From the NCBI RefSeq assembly GCF_001544475.1, contig NZ_FCNW02000021.1, forward strand, positions 36,511-100,510: a DNA stretch of 64,000 nucleotides. Direction: 5' to 3'. The position numbers and the translations under genes are program-made. Source of the DNA: Caballeronia humi. Lineage in GTDB: Bacteria > Pseudomonadota > Gammaproteobacteria > Burkholderiales > Burkholderiaceae. This document shows positions 17,540-26,397 of this stretch, one piece after another (the stretch's first letter is position 1; every line of letters begins with the position of its first letter). Below the pieces are notes generated by a model that saw nothing but the letters and a program-made list of their open reading frames with translations, searched no databases and was not told the origin of the DNA.

Positions 17540-17977
17540 ATGACCCAGCCTACGCACACCCGCATTCGCATGTTCAACACGAAGGACACGTACCCGAACC
17601 AGACGCTGGACAACGATCTTTGTCAGGCTGTGCGCGCCGGTAATACCGTGTATGTGCGCGGTCAGGTCGGTACGGATTTTGAAGGCAATCTCGTCGGTCT
17701 CGGCGATCCGCGCGCCCAGGCCGAGCAGGCGATGAAGAACCTTAAGCAACTGCTGGAGGAAGCGGGCAGCGACATGACTCATATTGTCAAGACCACGACC
17801 TACCTGACCGACCCGCGTTATCGCGAGCCGGTGTATCAGGAAGTCGGCAAGTGGCTCAAGGGCGTGTTTCCGATTTCGACCGGCCTTGTCGTGGGCGCTT
17901 TGGGACAACCGCAATGGTTGATGGAGATCGATGTGATCGCAGTCATCCCGGATGGCTGGACGTCGCCTCAGGCCTAA
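17540..17977 (+). CDS. Rid family protein lacking the catalytic arginine
   Basis: This 145-residue protein has the YjgF/YER057c/UK114 fold with a typical end MEIDVIAVIPDGW. In RidA deaminases a conserved Arg (Arg105 in the E. coli protein) follows the Pro-Ala turn. Here the matching region reads FPISTGLVV, with Ser at that place, so it belongs to a Rid subgroup probably unable to hydrolyse 2-aminoacrylate. It sits 30 bases behind the monooxygenase and 10 bases before the DUF1028 gene. A role in processing an unstable pathway intermediate is an inference. Confidence 0.88.
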   Translation: MTQPTHTRIRMFNTKDTYPNQTLDNDLCQAVRAGNTVYVRGQVGTDFEGNLVGLGDPRAQAEQAMKNLKQLLEEAGSDMTHIVKTTTYLTDPRYREPVYQEVGKWLKGVFPISTGLVVGALGQPQWLMEIDVIAVIPDGWTSPQA

Positions 17978-17987
17978 GGAGCAGCGC

Positions 17988-18665
17988 ATGACATTCTCCA
18001 TCATCGGACGTTGTCAGGAATCCGGGCAGCTTGGAATCGCGATCAGTTCATCGAGTATCGCCGTGGGCGCACGATGCCCGTGGGTGCGTGCGGGTGTTGG
18101 GGCGGTGGCGACGCAGAACGTTACGCTGCCTGCGCTCGGTCCGCAGATTCTCGACCTGCTCGAAACGAAGCAGTTCGATCCGCAATCGGCGCTGGACCAT
18201 GCGCTCGGTGCGAACGACTATAGCGAATATCGTCAGGTGACGGTCATCGATACGAATGGACGCACCGCATTCTTCAGCGGCAAGGAAGCGCTTGGGATCT
18301 ACACCGCTGTGGCGGGAGAGCAGTGCGTCGCAGCGGGCAACATGCTGGCGGGGACTCACGTCATCGAAGCGATGGTTCCGGCCTTTCAGAATACGCAAGG
18401 CTCGCTTGCCGACCGGCTGCTCGCGGCCATGCACGCCGCAATGACGGCCGGTGGCGAAGCGGGGCCGGTGCATTCGGCGGCGCTGAAGATTGCGGGCGAC
18501 CCTATCTGGCCGATCGTCGATCTGCGGGTCGACTGGGCCGACGATGACCCCATCGGTCAGCTTGATAGCCTCTGGCAAGCGTATCGTCCGCAGATGCAGG
18601 ACTACGTGACCCGCGCTTTGAATCCGACAGCCGCGCCCAGCTATGGAGTGCCCGGCAATGAATGA
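17988..18665 (+). CDS. DUF1028 family protein (Ntn-hydrolase-like)
   Basis: The 225-residue product begins MTFSIIGRCQESGQLG and contains VGARCPWVRAGVGAVATQ, the hallmark of DUF1028. This family resembles N-terminal nucleophile hydrolases; after loss of the initiator Met, Thr2 would be the exposed residue. The ATG at 17988 is preceded by AAGGAG. Its stop overlaps the start of the M20 hydrolase gene, so the two are translationally coupled. An amide- or lactam-opening role would fit the operon, but no DUF1028 activity can be read directly. Confidence 0.85.
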   Translation: MTFSIIGRCQESGQLGIAISSSSIAVGARCPWVRAGVGAVATQNVTLPALGPQILDLLETKQFDPQSALDHALGANDYSEYRQVTVIDTNGRTAFFSGKEALGIYTAVAGEQCVAAGNMLAGTHVIEAMVPAFQNTQGSLADRLLAAMHAAMTAGGEAGPVHSAALKIAGDPIWPIVDLRVDWADDDPIGQLDSLWQAYRPQMQDYVTRALNPTAAPSYGVPGNE

Positions 18666-19821
18666 GATGTCGAGCCGCGATCTGCTCGAACGGCTGATCG
18701 GCTTCGCGACAGTCAGCCGGCATTCGAACCTCGAACTGATCGATTTCATTCGGCAATATCTGGCTGACCTTGGCGTCGAGAGCGAGCTGTTTTACAACGT
18801 TGAGCGCACGAAGGCCAATCTGTTCGCGACCATCGGTCCCAGTGACCGAAGCGGTATCGTGCTTTCAGGCCACACCGATGTGGTCCCTGTCGATGGACAG
18901 GATTGGACCTTTGATCCGTTCACGCTCACCGAGAAAGACGGGCGGCTATACGGCCGCGGCACGGCGGACATGAAGGGCTTCATCGCTTCGGTGCTGGCGG
19001 CGGTACCACGCTTTATCGAGCGATCGCTGAGGCTGCCGGTGCATCTCGCCTTCTCGTATGACGAGGAAGTCGGATGCCTCGGTGTGCGGCCGATGCTGGC
19101 CGAGCTTGAAAAGCGTCGGTTGAAGCCCGTCTTGTGCCTGATCGGCGAGCCGACCGAACTCAAACCGGTGCTAGGTCACAAGGGCAAGCTGGCGATGCGA
19201 TGCCATGTCAAAGGCGCCGCGTGCCACTCCGCTTACGCGCCTTATGGTGTCAACGCGATCCAGTATGCAGCGCGACTGATCAACCGACTGGAGGAGATCG
19301 GCGAGCAGTTGGCGCGGCCTGCATATCACGATGAGCGTTTCGATCCGCCGTTCTCGACCGTGCAGACTGGCGTGATAGAAGGAGGGCGAGCGCTCAACAT
19401 CGTGCCCGCGGAATGCCAGTTCGATTTCGAGGTGCGCGCGCTTCCGGGCTTCGATGCGAATCGGGTGACCGACGAACTACAGACCTTCGCCGAAGTCGAG
19501 TTGCTGCCAAAGATGCGTGCGGTGAAGTCCGATGCCGGCATACGCCTGCAAGCGCTCAGCGCATATCCGGGATTGGCCACGCCGCCCGACAGCGAAGCCG
19601 CACGTTTGCTCGCGTTACTCGCTGGCTCCGCGGAGTTCGGTACGGTCGCCTTTGGTACCGAGGGCGGACTCTTCGATCAGGCCGGCATTCCCACGGTGGT
19701 GTGCGGACCCGGAAGCATGGACCAGGGGCACAAGCCGGACGAATTCGTCACCATCGAGCAGTTGAACAACTGCGATGCCCTGCTGGCTCGCCTCGCCGAT
19801 TACCTCTCCAAGCCGTCCTGA
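18658..19821 (+). CDS. M20-family metallohydrolase, ArgE-like deacylase
   Basis: This 387-residue protein has M20 peptidase motifs: GHTDVVPV with His72 and Asp74, a metal Asp104 in GRGTADMKGF, and the Glu pair 136-137 in YDEEVG. It resembles acetylornithine deacetylase, which removes an acyl group from an amino acid. Because the operon holds no arginine genes, it more likely cleaves an N-acyl or carbamoyl intermediate. I chose the ATG at 18658, with GGAG nine bases upstream, over the ATG at 18643. The start lies inside the end of the DUF1028 gene, implying coupled translation. Confidence 0.9.
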   Translation: MNEMSSRDLLERLIGFATVSRHSNLELIDFIRQYLADLGVESELFYNVERTKANLFATIGPSDRSGIVLSGHTDVVPVDGQDWTFDPFTLTEKDGRLYGRGTADMKGFIASVLAAVPRFIERSLRLPVHLAFSYDEEVGCLGVRPMLAELEKRRLKPVLCLIGEPTELKPVLGHKGKLAMRCHVKGAACHSAYAPYGVNAIQYAARLINRLEEIGEQLARPAYHDERFDPPFSTVQTGVIEGGRALNIVPAECQFDFEVRALPGFDANRVTDELQTFAEVELLPKMRAVKSDAGIRLQALSAYPGLATPPDSEAARLLALLAGSAEFGTVAFGTEGGLFDQAGIPTVVCGPGSMDQGHKPDEFVTIEQLNNCDALLARLADYLSKPS

Positions 19822-19914
19822 AAGACGCCGCGTAGGAGCATCTACCTTTGATTGCCCCAAGTACGGCCCGACCGTACAACGAGCGCGCTCGTCCGCGCAA
19901 AACAGGAGACGAAG

Positions 19915-21336
19915 TTGAATACTCAAGAACGCAATGCTTCACCGTTGATCGAGAAGCACACCATCGGCTATGTGCCACCTGAAGATCGTCATGGAAAGGT
20001 GCGCGATCTGTTCACGCTGTGGTTCGGCGGGAATATTGCGCCATTGCCGATCGTGACCGGCGCGCTCGGCGTCCAGATCTTCCATTTGAATCTGGTGTGG
20101 GGAATCGTGGCGATCATCGTGGGTCAGGTTGTCGGTGGCGTGCTGATGGCCTTGCATTCGGCGCAGGGACCGCAGATGGGCATCCCGCAGATGATCCAGA
20201 GCCGCGCGCAGTTCGGCTCATGGGGCGCACTGCTCGTCACCGTGATCGCGGGCGTGATGTATGTCGGCTTCTTTGCTTCGAATATCGTGCTTGCCGGGAA
20301 GTCGCTTCACGGCATCGAAAACTCCGTATCGGTGCCGGTGGGTATCGTGATCGGCGCGGTGGGATCGGGGCTGATCGGGATTATCGGATACCGGTTCATT
20401 CATATTCTGAACCGCGTCGGAACCTGGGTGCTTGGGATCGGCATCTGCATCGGTTTCGGCTACATCCTCACGCATATCGCAACGGACGACTTCTTCACGC
20501 GCGGCGGCTTCAACTTCGCCGGCTGGCTCGCGACCGTCTCGCTGTCCGCACTCTGGCAGATTGCTTTCGCGCCCTACGTCTCCGATTATTCGCGTTACCT
20601 GCCAGCCAGCGTGCGCGTCGCATCGACGTTCTGGGCGACCTATCTTGGCTGCACAATCGGCTCGACGCTCGCGTTCGTCTTCGGCGCGGTCGCGGTGCTC
20701 GCGGTCCCGCCGGGCGCTGACGCAATGGACGCCGTCAAGCTGGCGACCGGTCCGCTCGGGCTGCCGATGCTCGTGCTTTTCCTGCTGAGCGTGATCAGCC
20801 ATAACGCGTTGAATCTGTACGGCGCGGTGCTCGCGGTCATCACGTCGCTGCAAACCTTCGCTTATCGCTGGATTCCGACGGCCAAGGCGCGAGCAGTGCT
20901 CTCCGTCGTCATTCTGATGGCGTGTTGCTACGGAGCGATCGGCGCTTCGACGAATTTCGTCGGCAACCTGGTCGATCTCGTGCTCGCTTTGCTCGTCGTG
21001 CTCGTGCCGTGGACGGCCATCAACCTGATCGACTTTTATGTGATCCACAAAGGGAAATACGACATCCAGTCGATTTTCAAAGTGGACGGCGGCATCTACG
21101 GCCGCTTCAATCCACAAGCGCTGATGGCTTACGCGATCGGTATCGCCGTGCAGATTCCGTTCATGAACACGCCGATGTATGCGGGTCCCGTGCCCAAGTA
21201 TCTCGACGGCGCCGATCTCTCCTGGGTCATCGGGCTGCTGCTCACGTCACCGCTGTACTACTGGCTCGCGTCGCGCGATACCGTTTATCGGCGCAGGCAA
21301 CGGAATGCCGCTGTCGCGCCGAACGCGGCCCGCTAA
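19915..21336 (+). CDS. NCS1 family nucleobase/allantoin-type permease
   Basis: The 473-residue protein has about 12 membrane segments and the NCS1 N-terminal pattern (LFTLWFGGNIAPLPIVTGAL). The family imports cytosine, purines, allantoin, hydantoins or thiamine-like rings. The start is most likely the TTG at 19915, preceded by AGGAGA at 19903-19908; no ATG fits, and an earlier TTG at 19852 has no ribosome site. It closes the monooxygenase operon and probably brings in its substrate, a small nitrogen heterocycle. It ends five bases from the convergent catC gene. Confidence 0.9.
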   Translation: MNTQERNASPLIEKHTIGYVPPEDRHGKVRDLFTLWFGGNIAPLPIVTGALGVQIFHLNLVWGIVAIIVGQVVGGVLMALHSAQGPQMGIPQMIQSRAQFGSWGALLVTVIAGVMYVGFFASNIVLAGKSLHGIENSVSVPVGIVIGAVGSGLIGIIGYRFIHILNRVGTWVLGIGICIGFGYILTHIATDDFFTRGGFNFAGWLATVSLSALWQIAFAPYVSDYSRYLPASVRVASTFWATYLGCTIGSTLAFVFGAVAVLAVPPGADAMDAVKLATGPLGLPMLVLFLLSVISHNALNLYGAVLAVITSLQTFAYRWIPTAKARAVLSVVILMACCYGAIGASTNFVGNLVDLVLALLVVLVPWTAINLIDFYVIHKGKYDIQSIFKVDGGIYGRFNPQALMAYAIGIAVQIPFMNTPMYAGPVPKYLDGADLSWVIGLLLTSPLYYWLASRDTVYRRRQRNAAVAPNAAR

Positions 21337-21341
21337 TCGCG

Positions 21342-21620
21342 TCAGCGAATCGACGAAGGGTGGCGCGCAAGCGGCGTCACCTGCATCGTCATATAAGGAA
21401 AGAGCGGAAGGCCGGACAGCAGCGTATGCAGCTCGTCATGCGAATCGACATCGAACACGCTGTAGTTCGCATACTCGCCGACCACACGATGCAATTGCTG
21501 CCACTTGCCTTGCCGCTGCAGGTCTTGCGAATAGGCCTTCTCGCGCGCCTTGATTTCCTCCGCGATGGGCGCGGGCATGTCATGCGGCAAATGAACATCC
21601 ATTCTCACCAGATAAAGCAT
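21342..21620 (-). CDS. catC: Muconolactone delta-isomerase
   Basis: The 92-residue protein matches CatC in length and pattern (MLYLVRMDVHLPHDMP, then YANYSVFDVDSHDELH). It moves the double bond of muconolactone to give beta-ketoadipate enol-lactone, the third step after ring cleavage of catechol, in the cytoplasm. A GGAGA ribosome site precedes the start. It lies 34 bases behind catB and is surely cotranscribed with it. The next enzyme, CatD, is not in the window. Confidence 0.96.
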   Translation of the reverse strand: MLYLVRMDVHLPHDMPAPIAEEIKAREKAYSQDLQRQGKWQQLHRVVGEYANYSVFDVDSHDELHTLLSGLPLFPYMTMQVTPLARHPSSIR

Positions 21621-21654
21621 GTTGTCTCCTCGAAATAATCGTTAAAGCTGGATA

Positions 21655-22785
21655 TCAAACCGATGCCTTGTCGCGGCGATAGAACGCGAGCTTGTCTTCA
21701 TCGATGGCGAGCCCAAGGCCCGCGCCGCTCGGCAGGTGCAGATCGAAGTCGCGATATTGCGGACGCGCCGTGACGATGTCATCTTTAAGCAATAGCGGCC
21801 CGAACAGCTCCGTGCCCCAAGCGAGTTGCGGCAACGCGCTAAAGCCATGCGCCGAAGCGATCGAGCCGATGCTCCCTTCGAGCATCGTGCCGCCATACAG
21901 CGCGACGCCCGCTGCATCGGCGACGGCGGCCGTGCGCAACATCCCGTAGATCCCGCCCGACTTCGCGATCTTCAGCGCGAAGACATCGGCACATGCGCCG
22001 CGCACGAGTTCGATCGCATCTTCGGGCCCCGTGACGGCTTCGTCGGCCATGATCGGCACGACAAAGCGCGCGGCGAGCCGCGCCAGCGCGCCGCGTTGCT
22101 CGCGCGGCGTCGGCTGCTCGATCAGGTCGATGCCTGCCGCTTCGAGTGCGGCGATGCCGGTCGCGGCATCCGCTTCGTTCCACGCCTGGTTGACGTCCAC
22201 GGTCACCTTCGCGCGATCCCCGAGCGCGCGCTTGATCGCGGACACGTGCGCCACGTCGTCGCGCACGCTGCGACGCCCGATCTTGAGCTTGAACGTGTTG
22301 TGCCGACGTTCGGCGAGCAGCATCTCCGCTTCTTCGATGTCGCGCTGCGTGTCGCCGCTCGCGAGCGTCCAGAGAACCGGCAGCGTCTTGCGCACCGATC
22401 CCCCGAGCAGCGTCGCGACTGAAACACCGAGGCGCTTGCCCTGTGCATCGAGCAACGCCGTTTCGAGCGCGCTCTTGGCGAAGCGATTGCCGCGCGCGAT
22501 CTTGTTCAGCTTCGCCATCGCGGCGTTGATGTTCGTGGCATCGAGACCGGCGAGCGCGGGCGCAAGGTAGGTATCGATGGTCAGCTTGATGCCTTCGGGG
22601 CTTTCCTCGCCGTAAGACAGGCCGCCAATCGTGGTGGCTTCGCCAATCCCTTCGATGCCATCGCTTGAACGAAGGCGGACGATGACGAGAGTTTGTTGCT
22701 GCATCGTCGCCATGGCTAGCTGATGCGCGCGAATGGTCGGGAGGTCAACCAGAATCGCTTCGACGGAGGTGATTTGGGCGTTCAT
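21655..22785 (-). CDS. catB: Muconate cycloisomerase
   Basis: This 376-residue enolase-superfamily protein has the catalytic Lys168 in FKLKIG and metal ligands Asp197 (VDVNQ), Glu223 (LIEQP) and Asp248 (MADEA). It converts cis,cis-muconate to muconolactone. It begins 108 bases after catR on the same strand, and the gap holds a perfect ATAC-N7-GTAT box. It is followed by catC. The gene order catR-catB-catC reading leftward, with catA on the other side of catR, is unusual because catA is expressed from the opposite strand. Confidence 0.96.
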   Translation of the reverse strand: MNAQITSVEAILVDLPTIRAHQLAMATMQQQTLVIVRLRSSDGIEGIGEATTIGGLSYGEESPEGIKLTIDTYLAPALAGLDATNINAAMAKLNKIARGNRFAKSALETALLDAQGKRLGVSVATLLGGSVRKTLPVLWTLASGDTQRDIEEAEMLLAERRHNTFKLKIGRRSVRDDVAHVSAIKRALGDRAKVTVDVNQAWNEADAATGIAALEAAGIDLIEQPTPREQRGALARLAARFVVPIMADEAVTGPEDAIELVRGACADVFALKIAKSGGIYGMLRTAAVADAAGVALYGGTMLEGSIGSIASAHGFSALPQLAWGTELFGPLLLKDDIVTARPQYRDFDLHLPSGAGLGLAIDEDKLAFYRRDKASV

Positions 22786-22867
22786 ACCTTAAAGGGCGGA
22801 GTGGTGGGGTTGCTGAAGTATTGCGCGCCCAATAAACCCTTGTCCAAGACCGATAACGTCTAGTGCC

Positions 22868-22882
22868 ATACTCCGGGGGTAT
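22868..22882. promoter_or_regulatory. BenM/CatM-type site upstream of catB
   Basis: The bases ATAC (22868-22871) and GTAT (22879-22882), seven bases apart, match exactly the ATAC-N7-GTAT consensus known for BenM and CatM, the LysR regulators of benzoate and muconate genes in Acinetobacter. The site is 83 bases upstream of the catB start, in the gap after the catR stop codon. Confidence 0.8.
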
Positions 22883-22893
22883 ATCCGGCGTGA

Positions 22894-23814
22894 TCAGCCC
22901 CGGTCGGTGCGGGGCACATAGGCGATGTTTTCCTCGTCGTACAGCCGATAGATGAGTTCGAGCATCTCCCGAATGTCGCGCGATTCGTCGAGCATGCGCA
23001 TGCTCATGATGATCGGCGAGACGAGCGTCGGGTCGTCCAGCTCCTTATAGCTCACGTCGTCGCGCTTCAGGCCGTACACGCTGCTCGGAACAATCGAGAT
23101 GCCTTCTCCCGCTGCCACGAGACCCAGCGCAATCTGCAATTCACGGACTTCATATATCTTGCGCGGCTCGAGCGCGCGGTCCTTGAACGCCGCAAGCACC
23201 TGGTCCGCATAGCTGGGCCGCGGTGCCTTAGGGAAAACGATAAGCGTCTCGTTAAGCAGATCGCGAAGCGCGAGGATGGGTTTCGCAAGCGAAAGCGGAT
23301 GGCCCTCCGGAAGCGCGACGATCATCTTCTCCTCGCGAAGAATCACGCGGCGGATGTTCGCGTCCTCATGCCGGATACGGCCAAATCCTACGTCGATACG
23401 ACCATCCTTTAGCGCCCTGATCTGATCCATCGTCGACATTTCGTGGAGGCTCAACTCGACGGTAGTGTTCTCGTCGCGGAAGCGCCGGATGATTTTCGGC
23501 AGCATCCCGTAAAGCGTCGAACCGACGAAACCGACTGAAAGACTGCGCTCGATGGTGCCCACGCGCCTCGTCATCGATTCAAGCTCGGCTGTCTGCGCGA
23601 GCAGCTGCGCGGCATGGGAATAGAAGAACTTGCCCGTCTCCGTGAGCTTCAGCGGGCGCGAACTGCGCTCCAGTAGCTGAACGCCGAGGGTCTCTTCCAG
23701 TTGTTGTATCTGACGGCTCAGAGGAGGCTGTGCGATGTGCAGCCGCTGGGCTGCGCGCGTGAAATTGCGTTCCTCGGCTACAGCTACGAAATAGCGCAGA
23801 TGCCGCAACTCCAT
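22894..23814 (-). CDS. catR: LysR-family regulator of catechol/benzoate genes (CatR/BenM-like)
   Basis: The 306-residue protein has the LysR helix-turn-helix (HLRYFVAVAEERNFTRAAQRLHIAQPPLSRQI) and a long effector domain close to CatR/BenM/CatM proteins. These respond to cis,cis-muconate or benzoate and activate cat and ben genes. An AGGAGGT ribosome site precedes the ATG. It is divergent from catA-benABCD and upstream of catBC, with a consensus site in one gap and a near-consensus site in the other. The symbol catR is by family and context; it could equally be named benM. Confidence 0.9.
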   Translation of the reverse strand: MELRHLRYFVAVAEERNFTRAAQRLHIAQPPLSRQIQQLEETLGVQLLERSSRPLKLTETGKFFYSHAAQLLAQTAELESMTRRVGTIERSLSVGFVGSTLYGMLPKIIRRFRDENTTVELSLHEMSTMDQIRALKDGRIDVGFGRIRHEDANIRRVILREEKMIVALPEGHPLSLAKPILALRDLLNETLIVFPKAPRPSYADQVLAAFKDRALEPRKIYEVRELQIALGLVAAGEGISIVPSSVYGLKRDDVSYKELDDPTLVSPIIMSMRMLDESRDIREMLELIYRLYDEENIAYVPRTDRG

Positions 23815-23840
23815 CTCGATACCTCCTGGATATGGCCCGA

Positions 23841-23855
23841 TACTAAATCAGTGTT
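23841..23855. promoter_or_regulatory. Near-consensus BenM/CatM-type site between catR and catA
   Basis: ATAC (23841-23844), then seven bases, then GTGT (23852-23855) differs by one base from ATAC-N7-GTAT. It lies 27 bases upstream of the catR start codon and about 137 bases upstream of catA. This is the expected place for the primary binding site of a divergent LysR gene. Confidence 0.6.
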
Positions 23856-23991
23856 GGACTGGCCGTTCAGGCGTCCATTATTCTTCATTCACACTCAGTT
23901 TCAGCACCGGATTATACCTTCTAAACATAGCGATACCGGTGTCGAATCAAGGGTTAACCCCACCAGAAAAGAGATTCAGGAGCAGACGATC

Positions 23992-24927
23992 ATGAGCGTG
24001 AAAGTGTTCGATACGAAGGAAGTGCAGGACTTGCTGAAAGCCGCCGCCAATCTGGGCAGCCAGGACGGCAATCCTCGCGCCAAGCAGATTGTCCAGCGGC
24101 TCCTGGGCGATTTGTTCAAGGCGATCGACGACCTCGACATGACGCCCGATGAAATCTGGGCCGGCGTCCATTACTTCAACAAGCTCGGCCAGGACGGCGA
24201 AGCCGCGTTGCTCGCCGCCGGCCTCGGCCTGGAAAAATACCTCGACATCCGCATGGACGCCGAGGACCGCGAAGCCGACATCAACGGCGGCACGCCGCGC
24301 ACGATCGAAGGCCCGCTTTACGTGGCCGGTGCGCCGGAGCGCGTAGGCGTATCGAAGATCGACCTCGATCCTGATGCCGAGTCCGGCCCGCTGGTGATTC
24401 GCGGCACCGTAACCGGCCCTGACGGCAAGCCCGTTGCCGATGCACTCGTCGAATGCTGGCACGCCAACTCGAAAGGCTTCTATTCGCACTTCGACCCCAC
24501 CGGCGCGCAAAGCGACTTCAATCTGCGCGGAGCGGTCAAGACAGGCGCGGATGGCAAGTACGAATTTCGCACGCTCATGCCGGTGGGTTACGGCTGCCCG
24601 CCGCACGGCGCGACGCAGCAGCTGCTGAACACGCTCGCCCGCCACGGCAACCGTCCGGCGCACGTGCACTTCTTCGTCACCACCGACAAGTACCGCAAGC
24701 TGACGACGCAGATCAACATCGAAGGCGACCCGCTGATCTGGGACGACTTCGCCTACGCCACCCGTGAAGACCTGATTCCGCATGTCGTCGAAAAGACGGG
24801 CGGCACGGCGCTCGGCATGAAAGACGATACATACAAGGACATCGAGTTCAACATCGAGTTGACTCCGCTGGTCCAGGGCAAGGACAACCAGCTCGTCCAC
24901 CGTCTGCGTGCTTCGGCCACGGCGTAA
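23992..24927 (+). CDS. catA: Catechol 1,2-dioxygenase
   Basis: This 311-residue intradiol dioxygenase has the iron ligands Tyr164, Tyr200, His224 and His226, the same numbering as the Acinetobacter enzyme. It cleaves catechol between the two hydroxyls to cis,cis-muconate. I chose the ATG at 23992, with AGGAG upstream; the open frame runs earlier but overlaps catR. It leads the rightward catA-benABCD set; a GC-rich stem lies between catA and benA. Having catA at the head of the ben genes couples benzoate attack to ring cleavage. Confidence 0.97.
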   Translation: MSVKVFDTKEVQDLLKAAANLGSQDGNPRAKQIVQRLLGDLFKAIDDLDMTPDEIWAGVHYFNKLGQDGEAALLAAGLGLEKYLDIRMDAEDREADINGGTPRTIEGPLYVAGAPERVGVSKIDLDPDAESGPLVIRGTVTGPDGKPVADALVECWHANSKGFYSHFDPTGAQSDFNLRGAVKTGADGKYEFRTLMPVGYGCPPHGATQQLLNTLARHGNRPAHVHFFVTTDKYRKLTTQINIEGDPLIWDDFAYATREDLIPHVVEKTGGTALGMKDDTYKDIEFNIELTPLVQGKDNQLVHRLRASATA

Positions 24928-24936
24928 TCGCCCGAC

Positions 24937-24966
24937 GCGGCGGCTAATCAGCGACCCTGCCGCCGC
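24937..24966. terminator. GC-rich stem-loop between catA and benA
   Basis: GCGGCGGC (24937-24944) and its exact complement GCCGCCGC (24959-24966) flank a 14-base loop. No T-run follows, so it is not a classic terminator. It may reduce read-through or stabilise the catA message relative to benABCD. Confidence 0.4.
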
Positions 24967-25038
24967 TCAATTCTTCGCAAGAATCCTTCGATACCACTGC
25001 TAGCGCTCCATCGTCTGGAGCACGCATGGAGAGCACAC

Positions 25039-26397
25039 ATGTCCGTCATTACCAACAAAGCCACGCAACTGGATGAACTGCTGAATACCGCCGTCCAAGA
25101 TGACAAGGAAGCTGGCGTCTTCCGTTGCCGCCGCGATATCTTCACGAACGTCGACCTGTACGAACTGGAGATGAAGCACATCTTCGAAAGCAACTGGGTG
25201 TATCTGGCGCATGAAAGCCAGATTCCGAACAACAACGATTACTACACGACGTGGATCGGCCGTCAGCCCATCGTCATCACGCGCGACAAGACCGGCGAAC
25301 TGCACGCGGTCATCAACGCCTGCGCCCACAAGGGTGCGATGCTGTGCCGCAAAAAGCATGGCAACAAGGGCAGCTTCACCTGCCCGTTTCATGGCTGGAG
25401 TTTTTCCAACACGGGCAAGCTGCTGAAAGTGAAGGACGTGAAGACCACTGAATATCCGGTGCAATTCAATACGCACGGTTCGCATGACCTGAGAAAAGTC
25501 GCGCGCTTTCAGAGCTATCGCGGCTTCCTCTTCGGCAGCCTCAACGCAGACGTCTTGCCGCTGGAAGACTACCTCGGCGAAACCAAGGTGATCATCGACC
25601 AGATCGTCGATCAGGCGCCGGAAGGGCTCGAAGTGCTGCGCGGAAATTCCTCGTACATCTACGACGGCAACTGGAAGATGCAGATGGAAAACGGCTGCGA
25701 CGGGTATCACGTCAGCACCGTTCACTGGAACTACGCCGCGACGATGGACCGTCGCAAGGTCGACGGCACGAAGGCGGTTGATGCCAATAGCTGGAGCAAG
25801 TCGGTAGCGGGCGTGTACGGGTTCGACCACGGCCACATCCTGTTGTGGACCAAAACGATGAACCCGGAAGTGCGACCGGTGTATCAATACCGCGATGAAA
25901 TCAAGGCGCGTGTTGGTGAAGTGAAAGCGGATTTCATCGTCAACCAGACTCGCAACCTGTGCCTGTATCCGAACGTGTTCCTGATGGACCAGTTCAGCAC
26001 GCAGATTCGCGTGATACGTCCGCTCGGCGTGGACAAGACTGAGGTCTCCATTTTCTGCTTCGCGCCGAAGGGCGAGAACGCAACGGACCGAGCGACCCGC
26101 ATCCGTCAATACGAAGACTTCTTCAACGTCTCGGGAATGGGCACGGCTGACGACCTCGAAGAGTTCCGCGCGTGTCAGGTTGGTTATGCCGGCACTACCG
26201 CGCTGTGGAACGATCTTTCGCGCGGCGCGCCGCTGTGGGTCGAAGGGCCGGACGCGAACGCCAAGAACATGGGTATCAAGCCGCTCATCTCGGGTGAGCG
26301 TAGCGAAGACGAAGGTCTCTTCGTAGTTCAGCACGAATACTGGGTGAACGTGATGCGCGACGCGCTGAAAAAGGAACAAACGGAGGCACTGGCATGA
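25039..26397 (+). CDS. benA: Benzoate 1,2-dioxygenase, large (alpha) subunit
   Basis: The 452-residue protein has a Rieske site (Cys95, His97, Cys115, His118) and a mononuclear iron site with bridging Asp221, His224 and His229 in GCDGYHVSTVH. With BenB it hydroxylates benzoate to benzoate cis-1,2-diol, taking electrons from BenC. A GGAGAG ribosome site precedes the ATG. Its last codons overlap the benB start (ATGA). The relatives XylX and AntA act on toluates and anthranilate, but the neighbouring benD and cat genes support benzoate. Confidence 0.96.
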   Translation: MSVITNKATQLDELLNTAVQDDKEAGVFRCRRDIFTNVDLYELEMKHIFESNWVYLAHESQIPNNNDYYTTWIGRQPIVITRDKTGELHAVINACAHKGAMLCRKKHGNKGSFTCPFHGWSFSNTGKLLKVKDVKTTEYPVQFNTHGSHDLRKVARFQSYRGFLFGSLNADVLPLEDYLGETKVIIDQIVDQAPEGLEVLRGNSSYIYDGNWKMQMENGCDGYHVSTVHWNYAATMDRRKVDGTKAVDANSWSKSVAGVYGFDHGHILLWTKTMNPEVRPVYQYRDEIKARVGEVKADFIVNQTRNLCLYPNVFLMDQFSTQIRVIRPLGVDKTEVSIFCFAPKGENATDRATRIRQYEDFFNVSGMGTADDLEEFRACQVGYAGTTALWNDLSRGAPLWVEGPDANAKNMGIKPLISGERSEDEGLFVVQHEYWVNVMRDALKKEQTEALA

